Below are positions 24,715 to 37,129 of a stretch of DNA of 64,000 nt, piece by piece; the stretch's first letter is position 1; every line of letters begins with the position of its first letter. Made by a program: the position numbers and the translations under genes. Location of the stretch: the NCBI GenBank assembly GCA_905250075.1, contig CAJNOP010000009.1:2003581-2067580 (forward strand), given 5' to 3'. The notes under the pieces are model-generated. The model was given only the letters and a program-made list of their open reading frames with translations, was not told the DNA's origin and ran no database searches. This DNA comes from Rotaria sp. Silwood1. Its lineage: Eukaryota > Rotifera > Eurotatoria > Philodinida > Philodinidae.

Positions 24715-25114
24715 AATACGATTCAAGAGGGGAAAAGCGAAAATGCCGTACTTCTGCCTACTCATTGTACTTCTAGACTATGTCATAACTGTGCATCAGA
24801 TCTCTTTAGCTATTTCAAGTCTCCTATCAACCTGTGTTACGGTATATTAATCGGAGTCCAGCCTGCGTAAGTGTCTATCTGATAATAAAGTCCAAATACT
24901 TCAGCGTATTCCCACTTTAGAAGTACAATGAAGTGTTTGGGCTTTAGGGAGAAGGTAACTTATGTAAGCTGGACTCCAGCTAATATATCGTAACACAGGT
25001 CGATAAGAGACTTGAAATAGCTAAATAGATCTGATGCACAGTTATGGCTTAGTCTGGAAGCAAAGGAAGTACGCTGACGTACAGCATTTTCGCCTTTTCC
25101 CCCTTGATACGATT
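24715..25114. mobile_element. Foldback / MITE-like near-palindrome, ~400 bp
   Basis: The two halves are reverse complements with scattered mismatches: the left arm starting AATACGATTCAAGAGGGGAA mirrors the right arm ending at about 25114, and the centre lies near 24915 with almost no loop. Shared blocks include ATAACTGTGCATCAGATCT and the TTTCAAGTCTC motif. No coding capacity and no clear target duplication were seen. A related degenerate copy lies at 22.1-22.3 kb. Confidence 0.75.
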
Positions 25115-25238
25115 ACATTTCCATTTGGTTACCTTAATCATGAATAAACAATAATAGATTTTTCTCGCAGACAAGGCGATTGTATTGAACGGCCATTGCT
25201 GTAGTATTATAATAATGCAAAATCAATAATGATCGTTT

Positions 25239-25520
25239 TTACATAAAATAGCTTGCAGCTATAAACACGAGAAGTGTATTCACTGTTATTTGATCGTTGT
25301 TGTCTAATATCTCGGAATAAATTTTTTTTTTCATTACCTTTGTACGAAAGTTCGCAATTATTGGGAGTGTGGGTGTATGTGAAATTGTGGGTGTAGGTGG
25401 ATATGAATGTCGGTAGCTGTAGGTATCTGTGCGGTTTGTTGGAAGCAGTATTTCAACTCTTTCCACACTCACTTCACTCTGTACATAATTTTGTTCGTTG
25501 AACTCGATGCTATACTTCAT
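25239..25520 (-). CDS. Hypothetical 93-aa protein
   Basis: ATG at 25520. Ser/Thr/Pro-rich middle (Y-P-P-T-P-T-I-S-H-T-P-T) and a hydrophobic C-terminus (L-L-V-F-I-A-A-S-Y-F). Codon use is less A/T-biased than in the sure genes. A GTAATG donor-like site lies inside at the end of the Thr-rich part. It could be a small gene or a chance frame. Confidence 0.25.
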   Translation of the reverse strand: MKYSIEFNEQNYVQSEVSVERVEILLPTNRTDTYSYRHSYPPTPTISHTPTLPIIANFRTKVMKKKIYSEILDNNDQITVNTLLVFIAASYFM

Positions 25521-26310
25521 TAAGTAAAAATGTGATCTTACAATGTTATTGAATCAAACAAAATATTTCAAAATATTTGTATATTTCTAAGAAATGAATG
25601 AATTGATTTTCGTAAAACGATTTCTGGAGTATCAATAGCTAATTTTAGCTTTTACTCACAATATTTGTTGGAATGCGTTTAAATAGAGTTTGACTTGATA
25701 ACTTACATTTCGAATGAGAACAGAAAGAATACGAGTTGGACGATGGAGAATAAGTAAATGTACAAGATTGATATGAATATTTATTTCATTAGTGAATAAG
25801 ACACGTCTGGTTTTTTTTTGAAGAATATTTATGCTAAGTTATCATAATCATGCGATAATGGATTTCTGTAGAACTATTTTGTTCTTTCTGTTTGAAGATA
25901 TTTTATAAATCAACATTGTTGTTTTACAAAGCAAAACTAGACGTTTTTATGAAAAATATTGGGTTTTGAGATCTTGAATGTAATAATGCTGGAGAGAAAG
26001 ATAAATTAACTCTTCGTTGGAAGTATTTGTGATTTTTTAATAATATGACATTCTGTCGGCAAAAAAGAAGATTTGAAGATACATCGAATCACATAAAGTT
26101 TCTTTTGATTCTCAAAAGTGCATTAGACTGATCAACCTTAAAATGTTTGTTTTCGAATAGATAACGTAAATTTTTTCAAGTATCATTATCGCATTCGTAC
26201 AAGTCTATCTATCAAATAATTATTTATTTCGTTGATTATGAATGAATCATATAGTTTGATTGAGAACTAGCCTTGTCTTCTTAGAGTATATTTTTCTTTT
26301 GTCAATAAAG
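25521..26310. other. AT-rich non-coding stretch
   Basis: Nothing recognisable on either strand. Confidence 0.4.
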
Positions 26311-26318
26311 ACGAGAAA

Positions 26319-27067
26319 ATGTCTACTACAACTGTTACAACAAATGCCTTGTTCAATTTATAATACAGCTTGGAAAAAAGCAGCAATAACATAACTTGTG
26401 ATTAAAGCAATATTGAATGGATTTTGTGGTATTGATATAAAATGTCAAGCAAAACATTATCAATAGATAATTTTTTTTAAAATTAAGATTTGAATATTTA
26501 GTTTTCTAGACATGATGTTGTTGGTTCAGCACTTGTGGAACTTCAAACAAAATTTAAAAGTATTGATGAATTAGATCAATTCAAATCTTTAGAATATAAT
26601 CCATGTTTACCATCTAAAGAATAAGTTCATCAATTAACAATCACACGAAATAGCAATGAAAGTTTATCGTGAATGTGAAAACTTGTCGATGCAAGCGTGT
26701 TAAGCAATTAGGTATTAGTAATTTACATAATCTTCGTAATATAAGAAATTTATATGAAAATGTTTCACGCATAACCAGTCGTTATACGCAATCATTTTTA
26801 TGTTAAAACAAGTTTCAATCATGATATAAGACAATCATATTGAGAAAATAAAAGTTTTTTTTTACATGAATAGCTAATCCACAAAGGTTTGGTCATCTAC
26901 TTGTTAAACACCTTGCTCAAGAACTTCATGATACATCAGCTTAAATATTCTTTCGATTTTTAATTGATACAACAGATGAAAAATATATGAAAGAAAATTT
27001 ACAAGTACTTCATTGACATTCACTTGATCATGAGTCTATTGCTAAACTTAAAAAAATTATTCAAAAT
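26319..27067 (+). pseudogene. Decayed multi-exon gene of unknown family
   Basis: Plus-strand sequence keeps the codon style of a real gene but is broken. Runs include D-V-V-G-S-A-L-V-E-L-Q-T-K-F, L-E-Y-N-P-C-L-P-S-K-E and F-G-H-L-L-V-K-H-L-A-Q-E-L-H-D. Remains of introns with T-rich acceptors are seen near 26510 and 26876. At least three in-frame stops occur, including TAA after H-D-T-S-A and TGA within V-L-H-x-H-S-L-D-H-E-S. The protein was probably soluble and helical. I do not recognise it. Confidence 0.6.
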
Positions 27068-27423
27068 AATTTTTTTTGTTCTTCAATCAGACACTGTAGT
27101 GTAATTTTCTTTTATTATAATGTAATAAATATATTTGTTGAAAATAATAATAAAAACAAAATTCGATTGACACAATCGTGCTGAGAACAAACACGTAGTA
27201 CGAACTTGTTTGTAATTTTTGATTCGTTTGAAATATGAACACAAAGATGATCTATAATCAAAAGTTTTCAACAAGAACTAATATAAATCAAAGAATAAAT
27301 ACGAATAGTATAATGTTATACTCACTAAGTATTATATGACACATTGGGATAATGTGTATAAAGATAATACATGTTAGTTTAGTCCTGATCAATACCTCTA
27401 ATGTATTATCAATATTTGTCTGA

Positions 27424-27636
27424 TCAGCCATTAGATTTATCACATGATTTAGTTTCCGTTTGAGTATCAACGTTAGTAACATTGATTATTTCATATGGTT
27501 GAGCCATGTGTAGACCTGAGTGAGTTTTGTTAATTAATGAATTAGTCAGGGATTGCTGCATGGTAAAAATTTTCATGGGTAAATTTCGTAATGGAGTGTG
27601 AGCGAGACGTTTAATCACGTCTATAGCGCCTCGCAT
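27424..27636 (-). CDS. Hypothetical 70-aa protein
   Basis: Begins at a true ATG (27636) and has gene-like composition: M-R-G-A-I-D-V-I-K-R-L-A-H then a Thr/Gln/Asn-rich tail. There are no domains, signal peptide or clear splice sites. It may be a first exon, a small gene or chance. Confidence 0.25.
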   Translation of the reverse strand: MRGAIDVIKRLAHTPLRNLPMKIFTMQQSLTNSLINKTHSGLHMAQPYEIINVTNVDTQTETKSCDKSNG

Positions 27637-27639
27637 TAT

Positions 27640-29040
27640 GTTGGTAGAAAAATATGGAGCGAAGATTCACTATTGTTGATGCACGATAAAGATAAAAACC
27701 GTAGATGATAAAGAATATTAAACGAATGTAGTGAGTAAATAAAAAAAGAAACTAAATGAAACATCGGCTATTTATATTACAAGATGCTGTTACTACTGAA
27801 TGAGACAAAAACACAAGACAGTAGAATATAATCTCAAGTGTCACAATGACGTATGCAAAAGACAGAACGACAACATAGCATTTCGCTGATAGCATAGTAT
27901 GATGATGTTCGTAACATGCTGTGAGTAATGGTCCACGCCTAGAGTTGGAAAAAGAATCTTATTGTTCGTATTTATAATAAACTTAAACGACATATTTTAA
28001 TGATAAAAAACTGTCCTATTCAAATAAAATCAATGAAACGATGACGCACGGAGAGACACAAGAACAAAAATTACATTAAATATCAATAAAAGCCGAACAA
28101 AACATTTTTTTTGCTGTTTGCGTTCGATGTGACTTTTATGACTAAGCAAATTCATAATTGTTGTATGCTGCATATGTTTTCATTAAAGAATAACTATTCT
28201 CTTTCTAAAGAAACTTTGACACAATTCATTGCTTCTTTATTGTTGTTTCAATCACATTGGTATATCCAATATATGCAAAATAAATAATTGCTAAACAATG
28301 TCATATTTGTTCGCTAGATCTTACTGAACCATATCAGATGTCCTGCTGACATCTATTTCAAAATTTTTACCAACAATCTCTAAGTGAAATTAGTTCATTC
28401 TAAAAGTTTCAGACGGCATGCATGCTCTTCTGTTTGTGAAGAAATATAAAAGAAATTCTCTGTGTATGAAAGTGCTGCTAAAATTTCTTTTTTATAGGCA
28501 GTTTCCAAGATCAAAAAAATAAACAATCTGAAACTATTACTCTATGAGAGATTCATTGAGAGTTTTCTTCATAATGAGATAGCTCTAATGAAACTTCTAT
28601 CTATTTAAAGATTTAGAACAAAAAAAAATGCTAGTTTTCTCGATGTCTGTGTTGAAATCGTCTGTTATGTAAGCAAACTATACTAGACTTCGAAATATCA
28701 CGAACTACGATTTTGAATAGGAAAGTGGTATAAACAGTTCATAATAAAGAAAAAAATGCAAGAAATCGGGAATATAAAACGAGAGAGAGCAGACTAAAAA
28801 AAGTGATGAAACAACACTGGTCATAAGAGTGCCTGTATGCGAAGGTTATCATTCAAGATATTATTTTTTGTCATGAAACAAAAACTTCTCTTCCGTTTCA
28901 CAGTAGGCTTAAGAGCGTTTAAGGAACGGTCGGTAATAGACTTAATTATACTCTTATTGTTAGTCTTTTTCATCAACACATAGTTTTTCAACCTTTTTAC
29001 ATAAGTTTAAACAATGAAAATTAAGAATATTTCTATGGAC
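27640..29040. other. AT-rich intergenic DNA
   Basis: No supported gene or structured repeat. Confidence 0.4.
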
Positions 29041-29048
29041 CTCTATGT

Positions 29049-30030
29049 ACTACAAACTAATGTCAGTCGAGGACTTAAAGATATTCGATTAAAAGTTGAG
29101 TAAATCGAGAATGCAAACAGCTAGTAATGTATGATTTTCACCAATTGATGGAGAGGCGCATGGGGTATAAGTTTAAAGAAAATCTAAGGATGAGATGATT
29201 GGCTATAATAATTAACTTGTGAAATCTCTAAAAGACAAGGCATATTCTCTAATGATATCTGAATAAATCAAGCTTAAATTTCCAGCATACATAGCCCCAC
29301 TGTAGTGCAATGTTCTCTGAAAATATCATTGATAAATCTTTTAATTGTGAGGAATGGTGTGTTAGTCATCATTTAGTATTACATAAGACTCTGATTCACT
29401 CAATAGATTGGAAAATGTGTTCAAGTTTTGGCTGAATAAATACCATAATCTGGATTTCATATCCATGCAACAATATCATAGTTTGGTCATCTGAATAAGC
29501 AAAGACAGTGAAAATTTCATGTAAAATGATTTTTATCTCTAACATATTTTGGAGAGAATGTCGCAGATTTTCTAAGAAGAAATACAGTCCTTAGTTATAT
29601 TTTTTCCCGTTTTTACTTAATTATATTACTAAGCTATCGTATTATTGCATGGATATGAAGTTTAGATTATTATATTTATTCAGCCAAAAGTTGAAGTCAT
29701 TTGCCAATCTATTGAGTGAATTAGAGTCTTATGTAGAACTAAATGATGACTGACACACCATTCCTCACCATTAAATGATTTATCAATGATATTTTCAGAG
29801 AATATTGCACTACAGTGGGGCTATGTATACTGAAAGCTTTAGCTTGATTTATTCAGGTTTCATAAACTAACTATTGTAGCCAATTATCTAGGCGTTAGGT
29901 TTTCTATCCCATGCGCCTCTCCATCAACTGATGAAAGTCGCACATTACTAATAGTAGCTGTTTGCATTCTCGATTTGCTCAAATTTTAACTGAATATCTT
30001 TAAGTCCCGGACCAATATTAGTTTCATAAT
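29049..30030. repeat. Large inverted repeat, ~1 kb (arms ~400-440 bp)
   Basis: Left arm about 29049-29490, right arm about 29630-30030, spacer about 140 bp. Matching blocks include GGACTTAAAGATATTC, ATCGAGAATGCAAACAGCTA, GATGGAGAGGCGCATGGG, TACAGTGGGGCTATGTATA in reverse complement, and CATATCCATGCAA. Identity is high but not perfect, with small indels. The arms do not encode a sustained protein. It could be a foldback transposon or a locus that gives a long hairpin RNA. Confidence 0.8.
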
Positions 30031-30362
30031 AAATTTACACTCATAATTAAACGAAAGGAAGCGTTAGTCCAATGAATAAAGGAAAGAAGACAAAGAAATA
30101 GACGTGACTATATCAACACCAACGAAAGGACACAAAAAAACAAGAGATTAAGTCTTCTCTTGAATGAAAAGTGCAATTTAGTATAACAGTTTGGACATTA
30201 GGCTATGTCTAAAATTGATAAATAAAATTCTACACTATCAAAAGAAATAATACAAATAGGTTGCTTTTAAAGTTTCCACTTCATGGAAAATCTAATGCAT
30301 GAATTCGATGTATTGTTTATCGTTTATCAAATATCATTGTTACTAATAAGTAGGCACTGAGT

Positions 30363-30700
30363 CATCTCGTTAAGTCAAGAAAACAGCCAAAGCATTAGCA
30401 GCCAAAAATATAAATGCAAAAATCTCCATACCCTAAATATAAAAGAAGCCTACACTTGAAGAAAAAAAAAGCATTCTTTTAGAATACTTACTCTACCACC
30501 AGCTTGATCGAAAATTCGACAAGAATGAATTGTTACACTGGATGCAATTTAATATTCAATAAAGTACACACCAAAACTTTTTTAAAACATAAAGAAAACA
30601 AACCTTTACCAAACGATAAAGTGCATCGTGAGTTGTCGCAAAAAAGTCCTACAAATAAAAATGATATCGTCACTCGATGGCAATCTTTAGAAACATATGT
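30363..30700 (-). CDS. Possible small spliced membrane protein (exon-like segments)
   Basis: On the minus strand three short segments with splice-like borders could join: about 30655-30617, 30539-30494 and 30432-30370. The last two meet in frame across a GTAAGT...TTTAG intron of about 61 bp and read C-R-I-F-D-Q-A-G-G-R then M-E-I-F-A-F-I-F-L-A-A-N-A-L, ending at a stop in a transmembrane-like helix. The 5' part is uncertain. The family is not recognised. It may be an intact small gene or a remnant. Confidence 0.25.
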
Positions 30701-30799
30701 AAATATAGTAGTTGTTGATTTTTTACTAACACAATTTGATAATTTTTTTTGTATGTGTATGTACAAAATACAATCATCATAACGTCGTCTGTTATATTC

Positions 30800-31900
30800 A
30801 AGTATCAACGCGTCGAATAATCAATCGATATTCTATTTTTTTTTGCCTACCAAAAATTTTAAATTAATAGCAGTTAATCTTGTTTTGAGTTGAAAAAGAA
30901 AAACAATTCTACGTATAAACTGCATTCTAATAACAAGTTATGTAATCTACACCATAAATGCAGGATTGCTATTGCATAATAGTGTTGATGCCACACAAAT
31001 AAATTATATATTAATATGTCTACCTAGTTTATATAATGGTACACTTATACGACCGATGAGTTTCGTACACGATATACGACACATGTGCTGGTCGTGTCTT
31101 GTACTCTGTTGACGATTAAAAGTAGATTATTATATCTTTAGAAAAGCACAAATAAAAATAAAAAGTGAAGTTCATGCAATATTCTGCAGTGCAAAATATT
31201 TTTTGTTTCACACTATATTTCATATGTATATGCTCCAGTGTTTATCTTTCGTCACTTATCACTCTTAACTTTCAGCCATAGCACATAGCAGGGAATGCTA
31301 AAAAAGAAAAAAGTGAAGGTGAACTCTTTGTCATCTATATTTGTGTAATATTTTTTTAAAATAATTATTTCAGCTATTTTCGATTGTTCTTGACGAATTA
31401 TGTTCATTTTTTCAAGTTGCAATGAGAATGATTTTTCATTGATGTGTCGGCGATACCGAATCTCTATGCTCTTTTACTGATGTTTGTTACATTCTAGAAA
31501 GAAGTCGAAACTGAGTTCACCACAGAAAACTATTAGTGCAACTATCATTAACAGTTGTCAGATGAAAATCATTGAATTTACCAAGCTTTTATATCTAGAC
31601 AGATGCGAATTCATTTTTTTTTCTTCGTATATTTATTGTACTCTTTTCTCTCTACAAATGAATACATGATATGAAGAAAAAGTATGTCCAAAGTTTTATT
31701 TGAACTGCAAATTAATAATAGAAATATTAATCTGCATGTCGAAGCGTTCAGTCTTTGGCGAAATTATTTAAGAACGAACATTGTCAAAGCATTGTCGAAA
31801 TAATCTTGAGTTCCAATGGCGACGTGCTTTTGAGTTTGACCTTTGGAAGATTATCATATGATCTGAAAGAGATCATGTCAAGCGTCAACCTTGTGTATAT
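30800..31900. other. AT-rich intergenic DNA
   Basis: Short frames at 31484-31669 and 31755-31940 lack support. Nothing else seen. Confidence 0.35.
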
Positions 31901-32267
31901 CATCACCATATTGTTGTTTACTATCAACAACACAACATAGATGAGATAAGAGTCGATGTTGAGATGGTTTTGGTCGTTTAGTTGACTTAGTATGAAACTT
32001 TTTAGGATTATCTTTCATCATTTTTGTTATATCGGTCAGCAGAATATTTGACTGTGATTCTAGACCATTGGGTGGTAAACGTTGTTGTGAACGATATTCA
32101 GCACCGCGTGGCAAAGATATTTGTGACGCGAGAGATAATCGATGTTGAGCATTGATGAATGTACTCATGCGATGGTCATTTTGTTGTTGTACAACGGTGA
32201 AAACAGGCATAAAGTTTGATTGTCGTTTACCATTTGTCTCCTGTATTTGATGATAGTTTCGTGTCAT
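31878..32267 (-). CDS. Hypothetical polar protein (~129 aa)
   Basis: The ATG at 32267 opens a frame with the codon style of the sure genes, ending at 31878. The protein is Gln/Asn/Ser-rich and basic, with no signal peptide or membrane segment. A C-terminal block reads K-R-P-K-P-S-Q-H-R-L-L-S-H-L-C-C. It is probably disordered. The frame is open a little further upstream but only to a GTG. A spliced continuation after the V-V-D-S-K-Q-Q-Y run cannot be excluded, because GTGATG occurs there. Confidence 0.45.
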   Translation of the reverse strand: MTRNYHQIQETNGKRQSNFMPVFTVVQQQNDHRMSTFINAQHRLSLASQISLPRGAEYRSQQRLPPNGLESQSNILLTDITKMMKDNPKKFHTKSTKRPKPSQHRLLSHLCCVVDSKQQYGDDIHKVDA

Positions 32268-32872
32268 TTTTTCCAATATGCGTGTATTTTGCACTAACTT
32301 GACAACACTTATAGCTCGTATTATTAAATAATTAGGATTGTTGTTTTATTGGGATAAGAATCAAAATTCTGCACTTATATTAGTAATATTTATACAACAA
32401 ACAATAGATAATATTCGAGCACTTGAAGATAAAACCATTCTCGCACATTCTTCTGTTTTACAATCATGTATCATAGACATAGTCCAGGTCATTTTATTGT
32501 ATGATACGTAATCTTATGTAACGAATGAGTCAGATTAAATTACTGATTTTTGATAGGCTATTTTGTTTTGTTTACTAAACTTACTTAAATCAAAGGAAAC
32601 AAAAATTGATCGTTACAATTTGCAATTTAATATTTGAACTAGTCAATACCATCGATTCACAAAAAAAACAATAAGACAAAGATTGATTTAAAAAAGATAC
32701 AGTAATGAAATCTACCGAAATTTTTCTATCTTGTGATATCAAAATGAAACTCTCTGACCAATATAAAACGAGGAAAGGTAATGTTTGCTGATGGAGACTC
32801 AACTCGATAAAGAATAGAATTGTGCTTCTTATGATTTAATTTTCATTTTGAGTTGCTTTTGTTTTGTAGAAA

Positions 32873-32993
32873 ACCGGGACTGAAACTTCATATTTATCAT
32901 CATTGGACTTTGATCGAACTTTATCATTAAAAAATGAATGCCGTACAAAGATAATGTCACATAAAACTCCTTTGAATAAATCAAACTTAAGTG
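32873..32993 (+). other. Exon-like segment
   Basis: A T-rich acceptor (TTTTGTAG) precedes about 120 bp that stay open in one frame, with gene-like codons (T-S-Y-L-S-S-L-D-F-D-R-T-L-S-L) and then a GTATGA donor. No neighbouring exon could be joined convincingly, so it may be an exon of an unresolved or decayed gene. Confidence 0.25.
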
Positions 32994-33074
32994 GTATGAC
33001 ATTCATATTATATTATTACTATTAGTCAATGCATCAGTCGCCTGTCAGCTTGGTTATAAAAACAATAACATTGC

Positions 33075-33251
33075 ATGTTTGCTAACCATCCAGAAGAGAT
33101 TTTCACTCTTCTTCGTGTACTTTTTCTCTGTTTTTCATCATCGTATGTGCTAAGAGCACCTCGTCGTCAGAAAAATAACGATAGGCAACAAGTGCAGAAT
33201 AATTCAGAGAAGACCGGTTCTCGTTTAGTATATCATCATTTTAAATCCTAA
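33075..33251 (+). CDS. Possible small ORF (58 aa) with hydrophobic leader
   Basis: ATG at 33075, stop at 33249-33251. An N-terminal hydrophobic segment (F-T-L-L-R-V-L-F-L-C-F) is followed by a basic, polar tail (R-A-P-R-R-Q-K-N-N). It could be a tiny secreted or membrane peptide. The same DNA in another frame also looks exon-like, which weakens the call. Confidence 0.22.
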   Translation: MFANHPEEIFTLLRVLFLCFSSSYVLRAPRRQKNNDRQQVQNNSEKTGSRLVYHHFKS

Positions 33252-33259
33252 AAATGCTC

Positions 33260-35180
33260 ATAGATATAAATCACTGGAATTGTTCAACAGCTGTTCGAGT
33301 TTTCGTTCATGATAACGAACAGCTCTTAGTCAATTATGAAATCGAAGTTTCAGCGAAGTTCAGACAGTGTGTGGCTTCGGTCTATATTGATAAAAAGGTG
33401 TTTTCATATAGATCGATTACGAGAAATTCAATATGAGAACAATTCGAACTGAATAGTTTCTCAAACACTCCAGTCCTTCGAGTGACTGGAATGATAACGA
33501 TGAGAAGCTGTCCATTTTTCTTTGCTTTCTCTATTCATACTTCAATAGTGTGACTACTTAATTATTGGCAGTGTGATAGCTGCAACTGACTTTTAAAAAA
33601 AGCAGTTTCATATTCTATCCTGTGTGAACAAGCTTTCAGAGTGTAGTAATCGAAAATTGAGAACGTTTTCTTTCGCGATGATGCGTTTCACTAGCATTTT
33701 TGTTCGTTACTTTGCAGAACAGTGCTTCAAAAATATGCTTTCACAACGGCACTGAAATGTGATGCAACTTCGTTTCATTTGAATATTTGTTTTGTGCTGT
33801 GTTTTTTTTTGCAAGTAAGAAAAAAAATCATCGTTGATAGTCAAGAAAGTGCGCCATTCGTCGACTCCTTATCGAACTTATATTACTTAAGTGAGAGTAG
33901 CTACTCAAAGATAGCGTGTGCAAATGCATTGTCGTTGCATAAAAGCGACGCAAACAAAGCATGCACGTTAGTCAATCTCTGTTTGGCCTTGGAGGATGAG
34001 TCATACGATGTGTATGGAACCCATTTTTCTCTATTATAGAATAGGATAGCAATATATGTACATCAAGTGTAAATCGGTGTTTATCAAAGAATGAAGCAGC
34101 GAAAAGAGATTTGTTCTGTAAGTTGAAATAGTGTAAGAGCAGCATGGTTCGATTTGTTAAAAATGTATTCGATTCGATTGTGATGTGATAAAATTACACA
34201 AGGAATCGAATAATCGAATGACACTTTTCAAGCAAAACAAAAGTTCATTCATCTATGAATGAGCGTCTTCTCTTTATCCACCCATTCGCTTGCTCTGTGA
34301 TAGAACGTAACTAGGTGAGGCGGATAACTAATATATATTTGGTCCAATGACAGTCATACTTCGTTTTCAAGACATTTTTGAAGATCAACTGAGCATAGAT
34401 CGTGATCATGCATATCACACTATCTTTGAACTTCTGATAATCAAGCTTCAGAACAGCAACAAGCGCAGACAATCTTAACGAAATGTTTCAATCATTCGAA
34501 ATAAAACTTGAATAGAATCAGTTTCGAAAGCCGTTTCTAAAGATTCACATCGATAAATAGTAAAAATGAAAAAACCTAAAAAAGGTACTCAAATGTGTAA
34601 ACTCATTTGATTCTCTTCATTTATTATAGTGGTAGTACGAGTGTCTCGTCTAACAAAATTGGATGTTAGTGAAGAGAAGACATTCGTCCACACTCTGAAA
34701 TAATTAGTATGCCTTTATCTATAATATAGTTTTAATGCTTTCATTTTACAGTTTGTTCTATACAAAATATTTCATAAGTTTTAGCGCTCGGTAAGATTAG
34801 TTTATATGCAAACACAAACGTATACCGACTCACTGTATCTCGATGAGTGTTGAGTACGTGTATCGGTCTTTTAAATAACTTACAATCAAATGATATCTCT
34901 AGTTTCATTATAAAAATATAAACATGTATATGTAGTCATCAATTTGATGAAATCAGTCAACATATATTGTTGAAAGATTTCCAATAAAATACTGAAGATA
35001 TTTCATAATTACAAAAGCAAGAGAAAGATAAATGCAAAAGATGAATGTATATAAATAACATTTGATACGCTACATTTGTTAAATAAGTTGTTTGTGAAGA
35101 AATTTAAAAGATATCTCGAGAAAAACATTATTCTTCAAAATGAAGAAGACTCTAAAACAAAGAACAAAGATTATAATATG
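33260..35180. other. Intergenic DNA, no supported gene
   Basis: Frames such as 33722-34039 (GTG start) have no domain, splice or composition support. Confidence 0.35.
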
Positions 35181-35186
35181 AACTAT

Positions 35187-35610
35187 TCATGAATTATTTA
35201 ATGATTGAGTTTTGCCTAAAGATACTAATGATAAATTTGTTGATGCATGGTCTATTGCAGATGTATGTGAAACATGAAATAAAACAGCACAAGAACGGCA
35301 ATGGTCAAGTTGTTAGGAACTTCGAAGCAATATCATGATGATCGTGTTCAACGGTTGACTCTACTCGATTACATTCGCTCCTCGATGTAAACAGGAAAAT
35401 CTTGCCATCCGATCTGAATATCGTATTTCTTTACCTCGCTTTATACCATATTTTTGAAATCTCTCAGCTGAAACAGACTGTACATCATTTACTTGAGTAG
35501 ATTGAATTGAGATTCAAAATATGAAATTGAAATGGTTATCAAAGAAAAAGTTGTTGAAAATCTTAAAAGATCTAGCGAAGCAATAACGAGAGCTAAAAAA
35601 TAAATAAATG
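35187..35610 (+). pseudogene. Decayed gene of unknown family
   Basis: Gene-like plus-strand runs such as K-D-T-N-D-K-F-V-D-A-W-S-I-A-D-V-C-E-T and A-I-R-S-E-Y-R-I-S-L-P-R-F are interrupted by TGA and TAG codons and frame shifts. The two TGA codons at the start sit where tryptophan would fit. No domain recognised. Confidence 0.5.
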
Positions 35611-35619
35611 ATAGTTAAA

Positions 35620-37129
35620 TGCAATTTTCATGTAATCAAATGAATATACTTGCTTATAAATAAAGCGTTTTCCTTTTCTTTACAATTAAATAGCATGTCG
35701 ATCGATTTCAAAAAATGCATCATCACATTCTCATGTTTTTTTTTTATTAGAAGAAAAGATATCATCCAATAATATGTTAATTTATTTGAAAGCAACGTTC
35801 ATCTAAATACATCAAATTAAAGATTGGCCTTCATTGGCATATAAATCAATTTTGTCAAGCCTCAACATTTACAACATTCCGAAATATTTCTTCGTATAAC
35901 AAATCTGAAGATTCGACTTATTTATCTGACCTAGAGTAGTAGGATTGGTCCAGAATTCCACCGAGCTCGGATCTGGGCCAAAAGATCGTATTCTAACAGT
36001 AACAGTCAATTATGATTTGATTCTTTTAAAATCATCGTCAAGATTGTTTGAGAAATGTGTAGAATGTGTTAGTAGCAGAATGTAAACAATCAATCAAAAA
36101 TATCTTGTATCTTCTGATCTATTCTCAGACTAAAACATTTCGATTAACTGAGGAGTAAGGAACCAGATTCAGTCCAGAGTTCAAAGACGTTTAATCAACC
36201 GGCGTCGGATTTAAAAATTCTAGTGTTTATTTGTATGCCTTGGAAAGACTAATATAACCCTAAAGATTTTGAATTTGTAAAGAAGTTTACTCAAAAAGGT
36301 AGGTGAAGATTCACACAGGAATCTAACACTCTGCATTTACCCATTTAACTGTGAAATGCTTTTCAAGCATATAATTCTCGTGTTTCATCAGGCTATAAGA
36401 AACTGTTAAGTTTGCTTTTCAAACATGTTAAACCTTATGGGAACCAAATTTAAAAGATTTACGCTTTCTCAGTAATTTTACTGCGCTTTTTTTATTCTCT
36501 ACTAATGCTTATTAATTTGTTTAAAGCCATTGCTCATCAAAACCAATGCGAAAAATAAATTACTTCATACTAATAGATAGAGAATATTGTGTTCTATATT
36601 TCAACGTTCTTTTCAAGGTTTCCGAAGCTGGTGTACATGAAAAAGACTTAGAACTAATAATTATCAGTATTGTTGAATCCAGTAAAGAAAATTATGCTTT
36701 CAAAAGTCAGATTTGCTCTATGCAACATTTATTATCATGCTGTTGGATGTTAAATTTAATTCTACACAAAACAGTGTAAATATCAAATTGAACCGTGAAA
36801 ATATTGAGAATGTTTCGAATTAGAAAACAACAATGACATAGGTTTACGAAACTCGTTATATGCTCAGCTTTTTGTGTCTAGTCATTATCATTCAGAGTAG
36901 AACTTCTTATAAACTCTTCAGATCAATTATAAAAGTCGATAGAAATAACTTTGTAAAATTCAAATATCATTTAAAATAATATAGAAATCTTAGTTATTTT
37001 TACATATGCATTGTAAAAAAAAAATCCTTAGGTAGTTTACAAATATTCTCTAAATTTTAATTATTGATTTAATTCGAATTCAGCGCCAAAAATCATTGAA
37101 TTCTTTTTTCTGAGTAAGTACTTAACAAA
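35620..37129. other. Intergenic DNA
   Basis: A 77-codon frame at 36546-36779 has a gene-like middle (V-S-E-A-G-V-H-E-K-D-L-E-L) after an acceptor-like TTTCAAG, but no start or continuation. It is perhaps a gene fragment. Confidence 0.3.

Noticed and set aside
26319-27067. Possibility that TGA-for-Trp codons mean a mitochondrial insertion
   Set aside because: TAA stops are also present, intron remnants are visible, and the protein is not a mitochondrial one.
33722-34039. 105-codon frame
   Set aside because: GTG start, a poly-T-derived Phe run and no splice or domain evidence.
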